Shown piece after piece: positions 42,008 to 49,830 of a stretch of DNA of 64,000 nucleotides. The DNA is from an uncultured Ruminococcus sp. (GTDB taxonomy: Bacteria; Bacillota; Clostridia; Oscillospirales; Ruminococcaceae). A program made the position numbers and the translations under genes. Every line of letters starts with the position of its first letter. Position 1 is the first letter of the stretch. Below the pieces are notes generated by a model. The model did no database searches and was not told the DNA's origin. It worked only from the letters and a program-made list of their open reading frames with translations. The stretch is taken from assembly GCA_910584195.1 (NCBI GenBank), contig CAJTYV010000001.1, positions 182 through 64,181 of the forward strand, read 5' to 3'.

Positions 42008-43347
42008 ATACTGTAAAAAATAAATTCACGGAATATATTCGGAAGTATACGGAGGGAAAATCAGTCTGCATACTTGGCTTCGGACGGGAAGGCAAAGCGA
42101 CTTATGATATTTTAATGCGATACTGCTCTCCGTCTAAAACAGCTATAGCCGACCTTAACGCAATCGACCGCACCGCTGACGATATTCCCGAAACTACAGA
42201 GCTTATCTGCGGTGAAGAGCATCAGAAATGCCTGGACGATTACGATATTGTTTTCAAAAGCCCGGGCATTGTTCTCGAAAAACAGCCCACGGAACTTAAA
42301 TGCAAAATAACATCGGAAACTCAAGTGTTTTTTGAGGTCTACCGCGAACAGATCATCGGCATCACGGGAACAAAAGGCAAAAGCACCGTAAGCTCACTGA
42401 TATATCACATATTAAAGGAAAGCGGCACAAACTGTCGTCTTGCCGGCAATATAGGAATCCCCGTGTTCCGCATCGCTGAAGAAATGACGGAAAATACGAT
42501 AGTCGTATGTGAACTTTCCTGCCATCAGCTTGAATATATGACTGTTTCGCCTGCTTGCGCTGTCTTTCTCAACCTCTTTGAGGAACACCTCGACCACTAT
42601 GGTACGCTTGAACGCTACCATAAAGCCAAGAAAAATATTTTCACTCATCAGGAGGACGGCGATTGTCTGCTGATAAACAGTTCTATCGCCCCGAAGCTTT
42701 CAAACGCTTTCGTTCATACTATCTCGGCGGAGGACTCCAAAGCCGATATTTACGTCAGCAGCGGAATAATCGATAATAACGAAAACGGCGACACTTATAT
42801 TATACCTGTTGATAAAATAAAGCTTTTGGGCGTTCATAATCACTACAATATCGCGGCGGCTCATTTCATTACTGCGCCGTTTGTCGACCGCAAGCAGTTT
42901 GAAACGGCTCTTTGCAGCTTTGATCCACTCGCCCACCGACTTGAATTTGTTGCGGAAGCAAAGGGTATACGCTGGTATGACGATTCAATTTCAACCGCCT
43001 GCGCGACTGCTGTTGAAGCTTTGAAAAGCATTCCGAATCCCGGTACTATACTTATCGGCGGTATGGACAGAGGAATTGATTACTCTCCACTTACCGACTA
43101 TCTGAAAGAATCCGATGTCAACGTTATATGTATGGAAGCTTCCGGCAAACGTATTTTCGATATGTTTGAACCAAATGAAAGAATATTTTACGTTCCGCAT
43201 CTGGAGGACGCCGTAAATCTTGCCGCCGAGATAACGCCCTGCGGTAAAAGCTGCGTTATGTCCCCTGCTTCGGCAAGCTATGGTATTTTCAAAAACTTTG
43301 AAGAACGCGGCGATGTTTTTAAGTCCCTTGTGGCTGAAATAAAATAA
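42004..43347 (+). CDS. MurD-family UDP-MurNAc-L-Ala--glutamate ligase (candidate MurD2)
   Basis: About 447 residues, start taken as TTG at 42004, overlapping the murL stop (TTGA) with GGAG upstream; a longer frame runs antisense into murL's end. Rossmann N-domain (SVCILGFGREGKATYDIL), ATP loop GITGTKGKSTVSSL (about 117-130), CELSCHQLEYM, FLNLFEEHLDHYGTLERYH and SISTACATAVEAL are Mur-ligase blocks. The C-terminus has SYGIFKNFEERGDVFKSLV, the MurD ending. It would add glutamate to UDP-MurNAc-L-Ala. Placement next to a MurL-type gene suggests the L-Glu-using MurD2 form. It is the only murD in the window. Confidence 0.85.
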   Translation: MNTVKNKFTEYIRKYTEGKSVCILGFGREGKATYDILMRYCSPSKTAIADLNAIDRTADDIPETTELICGEEHQKCLDDYDIVFKSPGIVLEKQPTELKCKITSETQVFFEVYREQIIGITGTKGKSTVSSLIYHILKESGTNCRLAGNIGIPVFRIAEEMTENTIVVCELSCHQLEYMTVSPACAVFLNLFEEHLDHYGTLERYHKAKKNIFTHQEDGDCLLINSSIAPKLSNAFVHTISAEDSKADIYVSSGIIDNNENGDTYIIPVDKIKLLGVHNHYNIAAAHFITAPFVDRKQFETALCSFDPLAHRLEFVAEAKGIRWYDDSISTACATAVEALKSIPNPGTILIGGMDRGIDYSPLTDYLKESDVNVICMEASGKRIFDMFEPNERIFYVPHLEDAVNLAAEITPCGKSCVMSPASASYGIFKNFEERGDVFKSLVAEIK

Positions 43348-43357
43348 TTCACACCAA

Positions 43358-43386
43358 AAAGCGCCTTTTAGCAAGGCGCTTTCTTT
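43358..43386 (+). terminator. Terminator after murD
   Basis: 10-bp stem AAAGCGCCTT/AAGGCGCTTT, 5-nt loop, followed by CTTTTT. It lies 10 bases past the stop and also serves the convergent acyltransferase gene. Confidence 0.85.
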
Positions 43387-44532
43387 TTATGCAGCTTTCA
43401 ATTTACTGCATTTACTGCGGATATATGCAGTTCCCTTAAACAAATACTTATAAAACAACTCAATTAAAACAGAAGTCAGCAAACTCATAGAAACAAGTAT
43501 TAAAAGGTCTATCCACACATTTGACGTAATATAAACGATCTTCGTGATCTCAAGGAAATAATAACAGTAGAAACTATGTATCAGCCACATGTTTGTACTT
43601 TGTCCGCCTATTATATCAAAAACAAATTTTAAAGGCTTTACAGAATCGAAAAATACTGACAACGATGCCGCCAATATCGGAACATATACCACATCGAGTT
43701 CCGAACCGACAATAAAGCATCTGCACCATATTATAACAGCGGCGCCCAATAAGCCGAATACCGCTCCAAGACTACGTTCTCCTATCATCTTTTTCAATCT
43801 TACAAGCACATCGTATTTTGCAAAGACAATACCTGCAAAAAAAGGACTTGCCGTTGCCGTTTCAATGCAGAACCGCTTAAAAAATACATTCCTCGACAAG
43901 CTTTCCATTCCCTGTACTAATGGTAAATTCGGCAGTACCGATCTAAACAGCATATCAAGTATAATAACTATAAGAAGTTCGCCGGAAAAACTATTCAGCT
44001 TTTTTGTCAGCCTGTAATATGCAGTTCCCATTATCAATACACATATGTAAGTTTTCATAAACCACCATTCGCTGTTTATTGAATCGGACAGCATGGTGAA
44101 ATTTGATATAATAGTAGTGATCAGTTCCCGTACAGTGACAAAATTATATCTTGATGCCAATATCGAAACGTCATCTCCTGAACGGCTGAAAAATATATAT
44201 GCCACAGGGACAAATATAACAAATATTTTCCAATATTTTTTTACCATGCCCAGGACAGAATCAGTCAGACTGAAGCTTCCTTTTTCCATACGCCTATATA
44301 TTCCGTATCCTCCAAGAAAATAAAATATCACAACGCAGAAATTCAAATTAAGAGCTAAACTTACCAGAAATCCCTCTTTCACGAACCAATCGCCTTTAGC
44401 CGTAAATCCCTCAAATCCCACCGGGAAACGATTACTGAATCCTGCAAGGTGATGAAGAAGCATCATGATAACAGCGACTCCTTTGACGGCTCGCGTATCT
44501 TCACGCGTGAAACATAAATTCGTCTTATTCAT
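43387..44532 (-). CDS. Acyltransferase-3 family membrane protein
   Basis: 381 residues with about ten hydrophobic helices. The N-terminus RAVKGVAVIMMLLHHLAGF carries the conserved His of acyltransferase 3 (OafA/NolL-like), and further helices end with a Lys/Arg tail. Members acylate (usually O-acetylate) exported carbohydrates such as peptidoglycan or capsule. No signal for a specific acceptor. RBS AAAGAGG precedes the ATG. It stands between murD and a secreted protein with separate terminators, so it is likely a single-gene unit. Confidence 0.8.
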   Translation of the reverse strand: MNKTNLCFTREDTRAVKGVAVIMMLLHHLAGFSNRFPVGFEGFTAKGDWFVKEGFLVSLALNLNFCVVIFYFLGGYGIYRRMEKGSFSLTDSVLGMVKKYWKIFVIFVPVAYIFFSRSGDDVSILASRYNFVTVRELITTIISNFTMLSDSINSEWWFMKTYICVLIMGTAYYRLTKKLNSFSGELLIVIILDMLFRSVLPNLPLVQGMESLSRNVFFKRFCIETATASPFFAGIVFAKYDVLVRLKKMIGERSLGAVFGLLGAAVIIWCRCFIVGSELDVVYVPILAASLSVFFDSVKPLKFVFDIIGGQSTNMWLIHSFYCYYFLEITKIVYITSNVWIDLLILVSMSLLTSVLIELFYKYLFKGTAYIRSKCSKLKAA

Positions 44533-44647
44533 AATTTGTTTCCTCTTTTTTTCATTTTGCTTTTACAATTTTATCATATTTTACACAATATGTCAAGAAA
44601 AGTATAAGACTAATTCTGAAATAAAATTGAAGGAAACCAAAAAAAGA

Positions 44648-44669
44648 TGCCTGCCAAAAATTGCAGACA
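44648..44669 (-). terminator. Terminator of the secreted-protein gene
   Basis: Minus strand: TGTCTGC/GCAGGCA stem with one G-T pair, ~8-nt loop, then TCTTTTTTT. About 80 bases past the stop of the gene at 44748. Confidence 0.7.
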
Positions 44670-44747
44670 CCGGCTTTTATAAAACATTAATCATATAACA
44701 AAAAATATTTGAATTTTCTTATGAATACATGTTGTCAATACAAATGG

Positions 44748-45716
44748 TTATTTTTGAACGAATTCCACTAAATCGGGTGTTGAGATCTCATTGATATTAT
44801 CAAAAGAAATCTCTGTCGCAGTTAAAAAATCACATAATTGTCCGTCAGCATCATAACCGTTATATTTTAATAATGCTCCTGTAGATTTATCAACGTAAAA
44901 CTCAAAATCATTAACCCCGATCTTCTGACCGTATTCATCGCTTGTCGTTCCGCTAACCACATAGCAGTCTCTGTTTAAGTACGTTTCTTCTCCCTTAATT
45001 TCCCATAAATCAAAATCAGTAAGATAGCCAAAGGCAATTTCCTGAGGGAAAATACAGCTCTTTGCAAAATAAGCGTTTGTACAGTCGGATCTGTACCCGT
45101 AGCAAGGAACACCCTCATCATTTACGGAATATCTTTCCTCATCAGGTTCGGCAACAGAATATTCACGCTTTATAGCCGCATCTTTATCTATCGTATATGA
45201 TCTTGCCATACCGTCTATGTTATAATAATTCTCACCGTCCGAAAACAAACTGCTTTCGTATGTATTGGTTTTTTCGGCTGCAATAGTTTCGTCTATATCA
45301 GCCGATGTCAAGGCTTCGCTGATATTATTTATCTCAACCTTTGATATGCTTGAATAAGCTTCGGAGGAATTGAGGTCTGTATTAAAAGAAACCTCATAAA
45401 TATCGTTCAGATCGGAAATCGAATAAAAAAACTTTCCGCTTGCCTGGTCATAGTAATCCACGGTATTAAGCATCATATGCCATATAAGCTGCTTATTATC
45501 TATTACTTCCGATGTGGAGCTTTCCGTTGAACCCTGAACAGAAAGATTTTCCGACAAAGCTGTTTCCTCCGCCTCTGATTCTACGGGAACTCCGTCTGTA
45601 AGGACAGCTGTCTGAGAATCGTCCGCAAACGCCATATTATCTAAAAATTTAAAGGACAAAGGCAATGCAATAACGGACATCAAACCAATTGCTGCAATAA
45701 ACCCTTTTTCTTTCAT
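44748..45716 (-). CDS. Secreted protein of unknown function
   Basis: About 322 residues from the ATG at 45716 (GAGGAGG; a TTG two codons earlier overlaps the site). Signal peptide (GFIAAIGLMSVIALPLSF, cut near MAFADD). An acidic Ser/Glu linker (~35-75) is followed by a ~240-residue beta-rich domain with a pair of Cys (CYGYRSDC, about 207-214) and others (KSCIFPQE, RDCYVVS). The domain has the outline of LolA/RseB-type beta sheets that hold lipid or lipoprotein, but similarity by eye is weak. No enzyme motif. It is monocistronic. Confidence 0.6.
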   Translation of the reverse strand: MKEKGFIAAIGLMSVIALPLSFKFLDNMAFADDSQTAVLTDGVPVESEAEETALSENLSVQGSTESSTSEVIDNKQLIWHMMLNTVDYYDQASGKFFYSISDLNDIYEVSFNTDLNSSEAYSSISKVEINNISEALTSADIDETIAAEKTNTYESSLFSDGENYYNIDGMARSYTIDKDAAIKREYSVAEPDEERYSVNDEGVPCYGYRSDCTNAYFAKSCIFPQEIAFGYLTDFDLWEIKGEETYLNRDCYVVSGTTSDEYGQKIGVNDFEFYVDKSTGALLKYNGYDADGQLCDFLTATEISFDNINEISTPDLVEFVQK

Positions 45717-45783
45717 TTTCAAACCTCCTCAAAAATTAAATAACGCTATATGATATTCAAAGCTCTGCTTTCAACAAGCAGAC

Positions 45784-45871
45784 GGCTTACGATAGTAAGC
45801 CGGATTCAGTCGGAGATTATATCTCCGACTGAATCTAAAGATGTTCGCCGCCTAAGAGACGGGGGACATCG
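45784..45871. repeat. Cluster of three hairpins sharing an 18-mer with the repeat at 506-560
   Basis: Hairpin A GGCTTAC/GTAAGCC (45784-45801), hairpin B GATTCAGTCGGAGAT/ATCTCCGACTGAATC (45803-45835), hairpin C GATGTTCGCCG/CGGGGGACATC (45841-45871, imperfect). The 18-mer GACTGAATCTAAAGATGT (45827-45844) also occurs, reversed, at 539-556. Consecutive stable hairpins of this sort resemble ends of IS200/IS605-type insertion sequences or their relics, but no transposase is nearby. Confidence 0.6.
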
Positions 45872-45976
45872 TCTGCGGTTATATCATTACTTATGTATGT
45901 TAATACTTATATTTATAATACCACACATAATTATTATTGTCAATACTTGTAACACAATTTTTTGATTTAACATTTT

Positions 45977-46165
45977 TTAAGTCACAGATCTGTCATTCCC
46001 TTTTTGATGCTGAACGCCAAAATAGAATGCTATAACAGTCGTAAAGACGGTCTGAAACTGCTCTGCGGACAACCGTCCGCTTATTGAAAGAACACTGAAA
46101 ACCGCCGTTAAAATAAGCGTTATAATACTCTTTACGTCTATCAGTTTTTTAATTTTTTCTTTCAT
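45977..46165 (-). CDS. Phage-type holin
   Basis: 62 residues from the ATG at 46165 (AGGAGGG). Basic start KEKIKKLIDVKSI, one hydrophobic helix (IITLILTAVFSVLSISG), an amphipathic turn and a second hydrophobic segment (FQTVFTTVIAFYFGVQH). This is the small clostridial-phage holin plan. Holins open the membrane for endolysin. A XhlA-like gene lies just upstream; no endolysin is present, so it may be a remnant or have a different use. Confidence 0.65.
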   Translation of the reverse strand: MKEKIKKLIDVKSIITLILTAVFSVLSISGRLSAEQFQTVFTTVIAFYFGVQHQKGNDRSVT

Positions 46166-46248
46166 TTCAACATCCCTCCTGAAAAATTCTAACACGGAAT
46201 AATCTTATAACCTGTTTAGTATCGATGCATACCTGAATCGCCGTCTGC

Positions 46249-46476
46249 TCAGTTCTCACGCTCTACAGCCTCCAGTCTGCGAAAAATCTCGTCTATCCGC
46301 GCATTGATAGTAGGTATTCTTTCGGCAAAATTGTTGTGTTTATCCACCTTTTTTTCAAGCTGCTCGAGTCGATAATTCGTAAGCTTCGAGCTTACAAGTA
46401 TACCTCCGAGTGAACCTGCCAAAGTTCCTACAAGAGATATTAACGCAACTATAATTGTACTGCTGATTTTACTCAC
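46249..46476 (-). CDS. XhlA/phage lysis-type membrane protein
   Basis: 75 residues: N-terminal helix (STIIVALISLVGTLAGSLGGILV), then a coiled coil (RLEQLEKKVDKHNNFAERIPTINARIDEIFRRLEAVE) with the YRLEQLEKKVDKHNN phrase typical of small phage proteins placed before a holin. The start is a GTG in AAAGGGTGTGAG, a close-spaced ribosome site. Together with the holin it forms a lysis-module pair without a lysin. Confidence 0.65.
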   Translation of the reverse strand: MSKISSTIIVALISLVGTLAGSLGGILVSSKLTNYRLEQLEKKVDKHNNFAERIPTINARIDEIFRRLEAVEREN

Positions 46477-46491
46477 ACCCTTTATTAATTT

Positions 46492-46513
46492 TTAAGGCAG
46501 CAACGCATAAAGA
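46492..46513. repeat. Degenerate end of the TTAAGGCA repeat
   Basis: TTAAGGCAGCAACGCATAAAG resembles the MITE end with three changes. The rest of the 46514-46790 gap shows nothing recognisable beyond AT-rich sequence before the cotJA ribosome site; a mother-cell sigma promoter was not convincing. Confidence 0.5.
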
Positions 46514-46806
46514 TCGCTGTCATATAAGGTGCGGAACAGTCCTTTTTTCAATAAATAACAGTTGATTATTAAAAAAATCTTTAAAATTTCGGACTTTACA
46601 ACAAAATACAACACTGTTTTTTGTCTTGTTTTCACAAATAATTATCAACAGTAACAAAATTTATACTGTAGGAATAATATAACAACAGAGATGTTGCTGT
46701 CTCTATATTCGGTCAAAGATAAAATCTGCGGCTGAATCACGAATTGTCAAAAACATGGATCGTAATTACAGGAATACCCTGCTGTCCTTGAAAGGAGATG
46801 TTCTTT

Positions 46807-47061
46807 ATGAACCTTAATATGTTCGATAATATAGACGGACTTGTTCTCAGAGAACGGGAAAACAATCTGCGGCGTCCCAATAACAGCCGTCCCGAATACA
46901 ATGGAGAAATGTCGCCGTTCCCGGCTTCAACTCCGCTCGCTATGGCATATGTTCCGTTCCAAAGCTGGGGCGATACAATGTCTTCCGAAGAAGCTCTTGA
47001 CTGCGGAACACTTTTCTCTGATCTTGTTTTTCCGTTTCAAGAAGGAGGTGCGAGACGATGA
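46807..47061 (+). CDS. cotJA: Spore coat-associated protein CotJA
   Basis: 84 residues from the ATG at 46807; the ATG at 46798 is fused to the AAAGGAG site. MSPFPASTPLAMAYVPFQSWG and EALDCGTLFSDLVFPF are the CotJA signature (family: MAYVPFQ..., EEAL..GTLFP.L). In B. subtilis cotJABC is a mother-cell (sigma-E) operon for inner-coat proteins, CotJC being a manganese catalase. Its TGA overlaps the cotJB start (ATGA), so the order cotJA-cotJB is kept. CotJC is broken here. Confidence 0.92.
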   Translation: MNLNMFDNIDGLVLRERENNLRRPNNSRPEYNGEMSPFPASTPLAMAYVPFQSWGDTMSSEEALDCGTLFSDLVFPFQEGGARR

Positions 47062-47303
47062 ATCCTCAGTCACTTCTGATGAAAAAAATCATGCAGTATG
47101 ATTTTACGCTCAAAGAGCTTAATCTCTACCTCGACACCCACCCGAATTGCAGACGCGCTCTCGCAATGTTTCAGAAGTTCAGAAAACTTCGCGAAGATGC
47201 TGTCAGAGAATACAATGAAAAATACGGTCCAATTACACCAGAACAGAATATCAACGCTCAGCGCTGGCAATGGGTCGACGCTCCGTTTCCCTGGGAGGTG
47301 TGA
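47058..47303 (+). CDS. cotJB: Spore coat protein CotJB
   Basis: 81 residues; GGAGGTG lies upstream and the gene overlaps cotJA by 4 bases. LKELNLYLDTHPNCRRALAMF and NAQRWQWVDAPFPWEV are the CotJB blocks (family: L.DLNLYLDTHP, W.WV..PWPWE). It joins the coat with CotJA and CotJC. A cotJC start follows three bases later but is interrupted. Confidence 0.92.
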   Translation: MNPQSLLMKKIMQYDFTLKELNLYLDTHPNCRRALAMFQKFRKLREDAVREYNEKYGPITPEQNINAQRWQWVDAPFPWEV

Positions 47304-47305
47304 TT

Positions 47306-47348
47306 ATGTGGCAATATGAAAAAAAATTACCATATCTTTGCTGTACAT
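47306..47348 (+). pseudogene. 5' remnant of cotJC (manganese catalase), interrupted by a MITE
   Basis: ATG at 47306 gives MWQYEKKLPY then LCCTF, which agrees with the CotJC N-terminus MW(I/E)YEKKLQYP up to KLPY and departs after that. Fourteen bases later the MITE (47349-47527) starts. No full cotJC follows. A further, truncated cotJC sequence is at 54999-55466. Confidence 0.75.
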
Positions 47349-47527
47349 TTAAGGCAATACCGCACAGAGATTGTGCGTCAGATGCACAGTCAGATTTTTC
47401 GTCAGATTGTACAGAAACGACACAGGAATACTGTCGTATTTCAAGGAGTTTCTGTGCAAGATGACGGGAAATATGCAAGCATATGGCGTACAAAGCCGTC
47501 AGGCGGTCTTTGTGCGGTATTGACTTA
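47349..47527. mobile_element. MITE-like element inside the cotJ operon (about 179 bp)
   Basis: The left end TTAAGGCAATACCGCACAGA and right end TCTTTGTGCGGTATTGACTTA are imperfect inverted repeats, and the interior (GATGACGGGAAATATGCA) follows the copy at 15570 closely. It lies 13 bases into the diverged cotJC remnant and before the panB promoter. Confidence 0.85.
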
Positions 47528-47578
47528 GAACAGGTCTGATATATCATTGAAATAACATGGATTTTTATAGTTTTTCTC

Positions 47579-47607
47579 TTGTAAATCACGGAAAATTGTG
47601 TTATAAT
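47579..47607 (+). promoter_or_regulatory. Promoter of the pantothenate operon
   Basis: -35 TTGTAA (47579-47584), 17-bp spacer, -10 TATAAT (47602-47607), ~57 bases before the panB ATG. It lies 50 bases after the MITE. Confidence 0.8.
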
Positions 47608-47664
47608 ATATTCGTATCTTATCCGTATCAAGGAAAGGTAACATTTTTTTAAGGAGAATCAAAT

Positions 47665-48504
47665 ATGAACACAGTTTCTACACTGCTTGAACAAAAACGC
47701 AGCGGGGATAAAATTACTATGCTCACCGCCTACGATTACACCACCGCAAAAATAATAGATCAGTGCGGAGTAAACGCCATTCTTGTCGGCGATTCACTTG
47801 GAATGGTCATACTGGGTTATGAAAATACGCTCCCCGTTACTATGGAAGATATGATCCATCATACCGCCGCTGTTTCCAAAGCTGCGGAAAACGCATTCGT
47901 AGTAGCAGATATGCCGTTTATGTCCTATCAGATAAGCGTTCAGGACGCCGTTGCAAATGCCGGACGACTTATCAAAGAGGGCGGAGCGCAGGCTGTCAAA
48001 CTGGAGGGCGGAGCTGACGTCTGCGACAGAATAAGCGCTATTGTAAAGGCTTCCATTCCCGTTGTGGCTCATCTCGGGCTTACTCCTCAGTCTGTCAACG
48101 CATTCGGCGGATTTAAGGTACAGGGTAAAAGTCTTGAAAATGCACGTAAACTTATCAGTGATTCCATGAAAATTCAGGAGGCAGGCGCATGCGCCGTTGT
48201 CCTTGAGGGAATACCGGCTAAACTGGCAGAGATCATAACCAAAAAGCTTGATATTCCTACGATAGGCATTGGTGCAGGAAACGGCTGCGACGGACAGGTC
48301 CTTGTTTATCAAGATATGCTCGGTCTTACTACAGGTCACACCCCTAAATTCGTCAAGAGATTTGCAGACGCGGGAACAGTTATGAGACAGGGAATAACGG
48401 ATTATATAAACGAATCAAAGTCAGGTGAATTTCCTGCGGAGGAACACACTTATAAAATAGATGACGAAGTAATCGCAGCGCTTATCAGAGAGGAAGAAAA
48501 ATAA
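47665..48504 (+). CDS. panB: Ketopantoate hydroxymethyltransferase PanB
   Basis: 279 residues, family norm. It condenses alpha-ketoisovalerate with methylene-THF to ketopantoate. Motifs in order: ITMLTAYDYTTAKII (about 18-32), ILVGDSLGMVILGYENTLPVTMEDM, PFMSYQIS, VKLEGGADVCDRI, VVAHLGLTPQSVNAFGGF, and ACAVVLEGIPAKLAE with TIGIGAGNGCDGQVLVYQDMLGL. TIM-barrel metal enzyme in the cytoplasm. RBS AAGGAG. The next gene panC starts two bases after the stop. Confidence 0.95.
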   Translation: MNTVSTLLEQKRSGDKITMLTAYDYTTAKIIDQCGVNAILVGDSLGMVILGYENTLPVTMEDMIHHTAAVSKAAENAFVVADMPFMSYQISVQDAVANAGRLIKEGGAQAVKLEGGADVCDRISAIVKASIPVVAHLGLTPQSVNAFGGFKVQGKSLENARKLISDSMKIQEAGACAVVLEGIPAKLAEIITKKLDIPTIGIGAGNGCDGQVLVYQDMLGLTTGHTPKFVKRFADAGTVMRQGITDYINESKSGEFPAEEHTYKIDDEVIAALIREEEK

Positions 48505-48505
48505 C

Positions 48506-49354
48506 ATGAAAATCGTGAAAACTATAGACGAGGTAAGGAAAATTGTCAGAGAATGGAGAAAACAGGGACTCAGCGTAGGACTTGTACCTACTATGGGTTA
48601 TCTTCATGAGGGTCATGCAAGCCTTATAGAAGCCTCGGCAAGAAATAATGACAGGACAGTAGTTTCGGACTTTGTAAATCCTATGCAGTTCGGTCCTGCC
48701 GAAGATCTGGAAAGCTATCCAAGAGATCTTGACCTTGATGCGGCTGTTGTATCAGCTCACGGCGGAGATATTATATTCAATCCCGAACCGTCGGAAATGT
48801 ATCATGAAGGCTTTTCATCTTTTGTGGATATGACCGTTCTTACAGAAGAACTTTGCGGACTCAGCCGTCCCGTTCATTTCCGCGGAGTATGTACCGTTGT
48901 GTCAAAACTGTTCAATATCGTAAAGCCTGACCGCGCTTATTTCGGTAAAAAAGACGCACAGCAGCTTGCTGTTATACGCCATATGGCAGATGATCTCAAC
49001 ATGGATATTGAAATAATCGGATGTCCCATCATCCGTGAAAAAGACGGTCTTGCAAAAAGCTCCAGAAACACATATCTCAGCGATACGGAAAGAAAGGCGG
49101 CTTTGGTTCTTTCGGAATCCGTATTTCTTGGCATGGATATGGTCAGAAAGGGTGAAAAGGACAGTTCCGTTATAATTTCCGCAATGACTGCCCATATTCA
49201 AGCCGAACCTCTTGCTAAGATAGATTACGTCAAAATAGTAGACTGCAAGTCCATGCAGCAGATCACACGCCTTGACAGACCTGCCCTTTGCGCTATGGCA
49301 GTATATATAGGCAAAACACGTCTTATTGATAATTTTTTCACGGAAGATGTGTAA
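48506..49354 (+). CDS. panC: Pantothenate synthetase PanC
   Basis: 282 residues. ATP-dependent joining of pantoate and beta-alanine. LVPTMGYLHEGHASLI (about 27-42) holds the HIGH-like motif HEGH, followed by SDFVNPMQFGPAEDLESYPRD, LCGLSRPVHFRGVCTVVSKLFNIVKPDRAYFGKKDAQQL (in pieces), and KSSRNTYLS as the KMSKS-like motif. No gene between it and panB; panD begins 12 bases later. Confidence 0.95.
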   Translation: MKIVKTIDEVRKIVREWRKQGLSVGLVPTMGYLHEGHASLIEASARNNDRTVVSDFVNPMQFGPAEDLESYPRDLDLDAAVVSAHGGDIIFNPEPSEMYHEGFSSFVDMTVLTEELCGLSRPVHFRGVCTVVSKLFNIVKPDRAYFGKKDAQQLAVIRHMADDLNMDIEIIGCPIIREKDGLAKSSRNTYLSDTERKAALVLSESVFLGMDMVRKGEKDSSVIISAMTAHIQAEPLAKIDYVKIVDCKSMQQITRLDRPALCAMAVYIGKTRLIDNFFTEDV

Positions 49355-49366
49355 GGAGGAAAAGAA

Positions 49367-49750
49367 ATGCAGTTATCCATGCTGAAAAGCAAGATACATC
49401 GTGCCGTTATAACTCAGGCGGAGCTTGATTACGTGGGAAGCGTAACTATTGACGAAGAACTCATGGAGGCAGCAGGTATCTTCGAATACGAACATGTCCA
49501 TATAGTCAACGTAAACAGCGGCAGCCGAATAGAAACATATGTCATCGCCGGAGAAAGAGGCAGCGGAGTTATCTGTCTAAACGGCGCGGCGGCTCGCTCG
49601 GGACAAAAGGGCGACACGGTAATAATCATGTCCTATGCAGCCATGTCACCGGAGGAAGCAGACAAGCATCGTCCGAAAGTCGTATTCGTAAATGATAGAA
49701 ATGAAATAGTCAGAACTGCCGATTACGAAAAGCACGGCAGACTTATATAG
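49367..49750 (+). CDS. panD: Aspartate 1-decarboxylase PanD
   Basis: 127 residues. It makes beta-alanine from aspartate using a pyruvoyl group formed by self-cleavage of the G-S bond at YVGSVTID (Gly24-Ser25). MLKSKIHRAVIT opens the proenzyme, LNGAAARSGQKGDTVIIMSYA is the other signature. RBS AAGGAGG. A terminator follows, closing panBCD. The fourth gene of the route, ketopantoate reductase, appears to be the convergent PanG-like gene. Confidence 0.95.
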   Translation: MQLSMLKSKIHRAVITQAELDYVGSVTIDEELMEAAGIFEYEHVHIVNVNSGSRIETYVIAGERGSGVICLNGAAARSGQKGDTVIIMSYAAMSPEEADKHRPKVVFVNDRNEIVRTADYEKHGRLI

Positions 49751-49772
49751 TCAGCCTGCGAACACAAAAATA

Positions 49773-49803
49773 ACCCGACAGAGCTTAATAACTGCTGTCG
49801 GGT
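49773..49803. terminator. Terminator between panD and the convergent reductase gene
   Basis: Stem ACCCGACAG/CTGTCGGGT with a 13-nt loop, followed by ATTTTTTT. Good for panD; also close to the reductase's stop on the other strand. Confidence 0.85.
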
Positions 49804-49830
49804 ATTTTTTTGCGCGCTGACACAGAAAGC

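Noticed and set aside
47251..47631. Several 60-126 codon frames across the MITE at 47349
   Set aside because: They are chance frames in a non-coding repeat; the other copies of the element do not preserve them.
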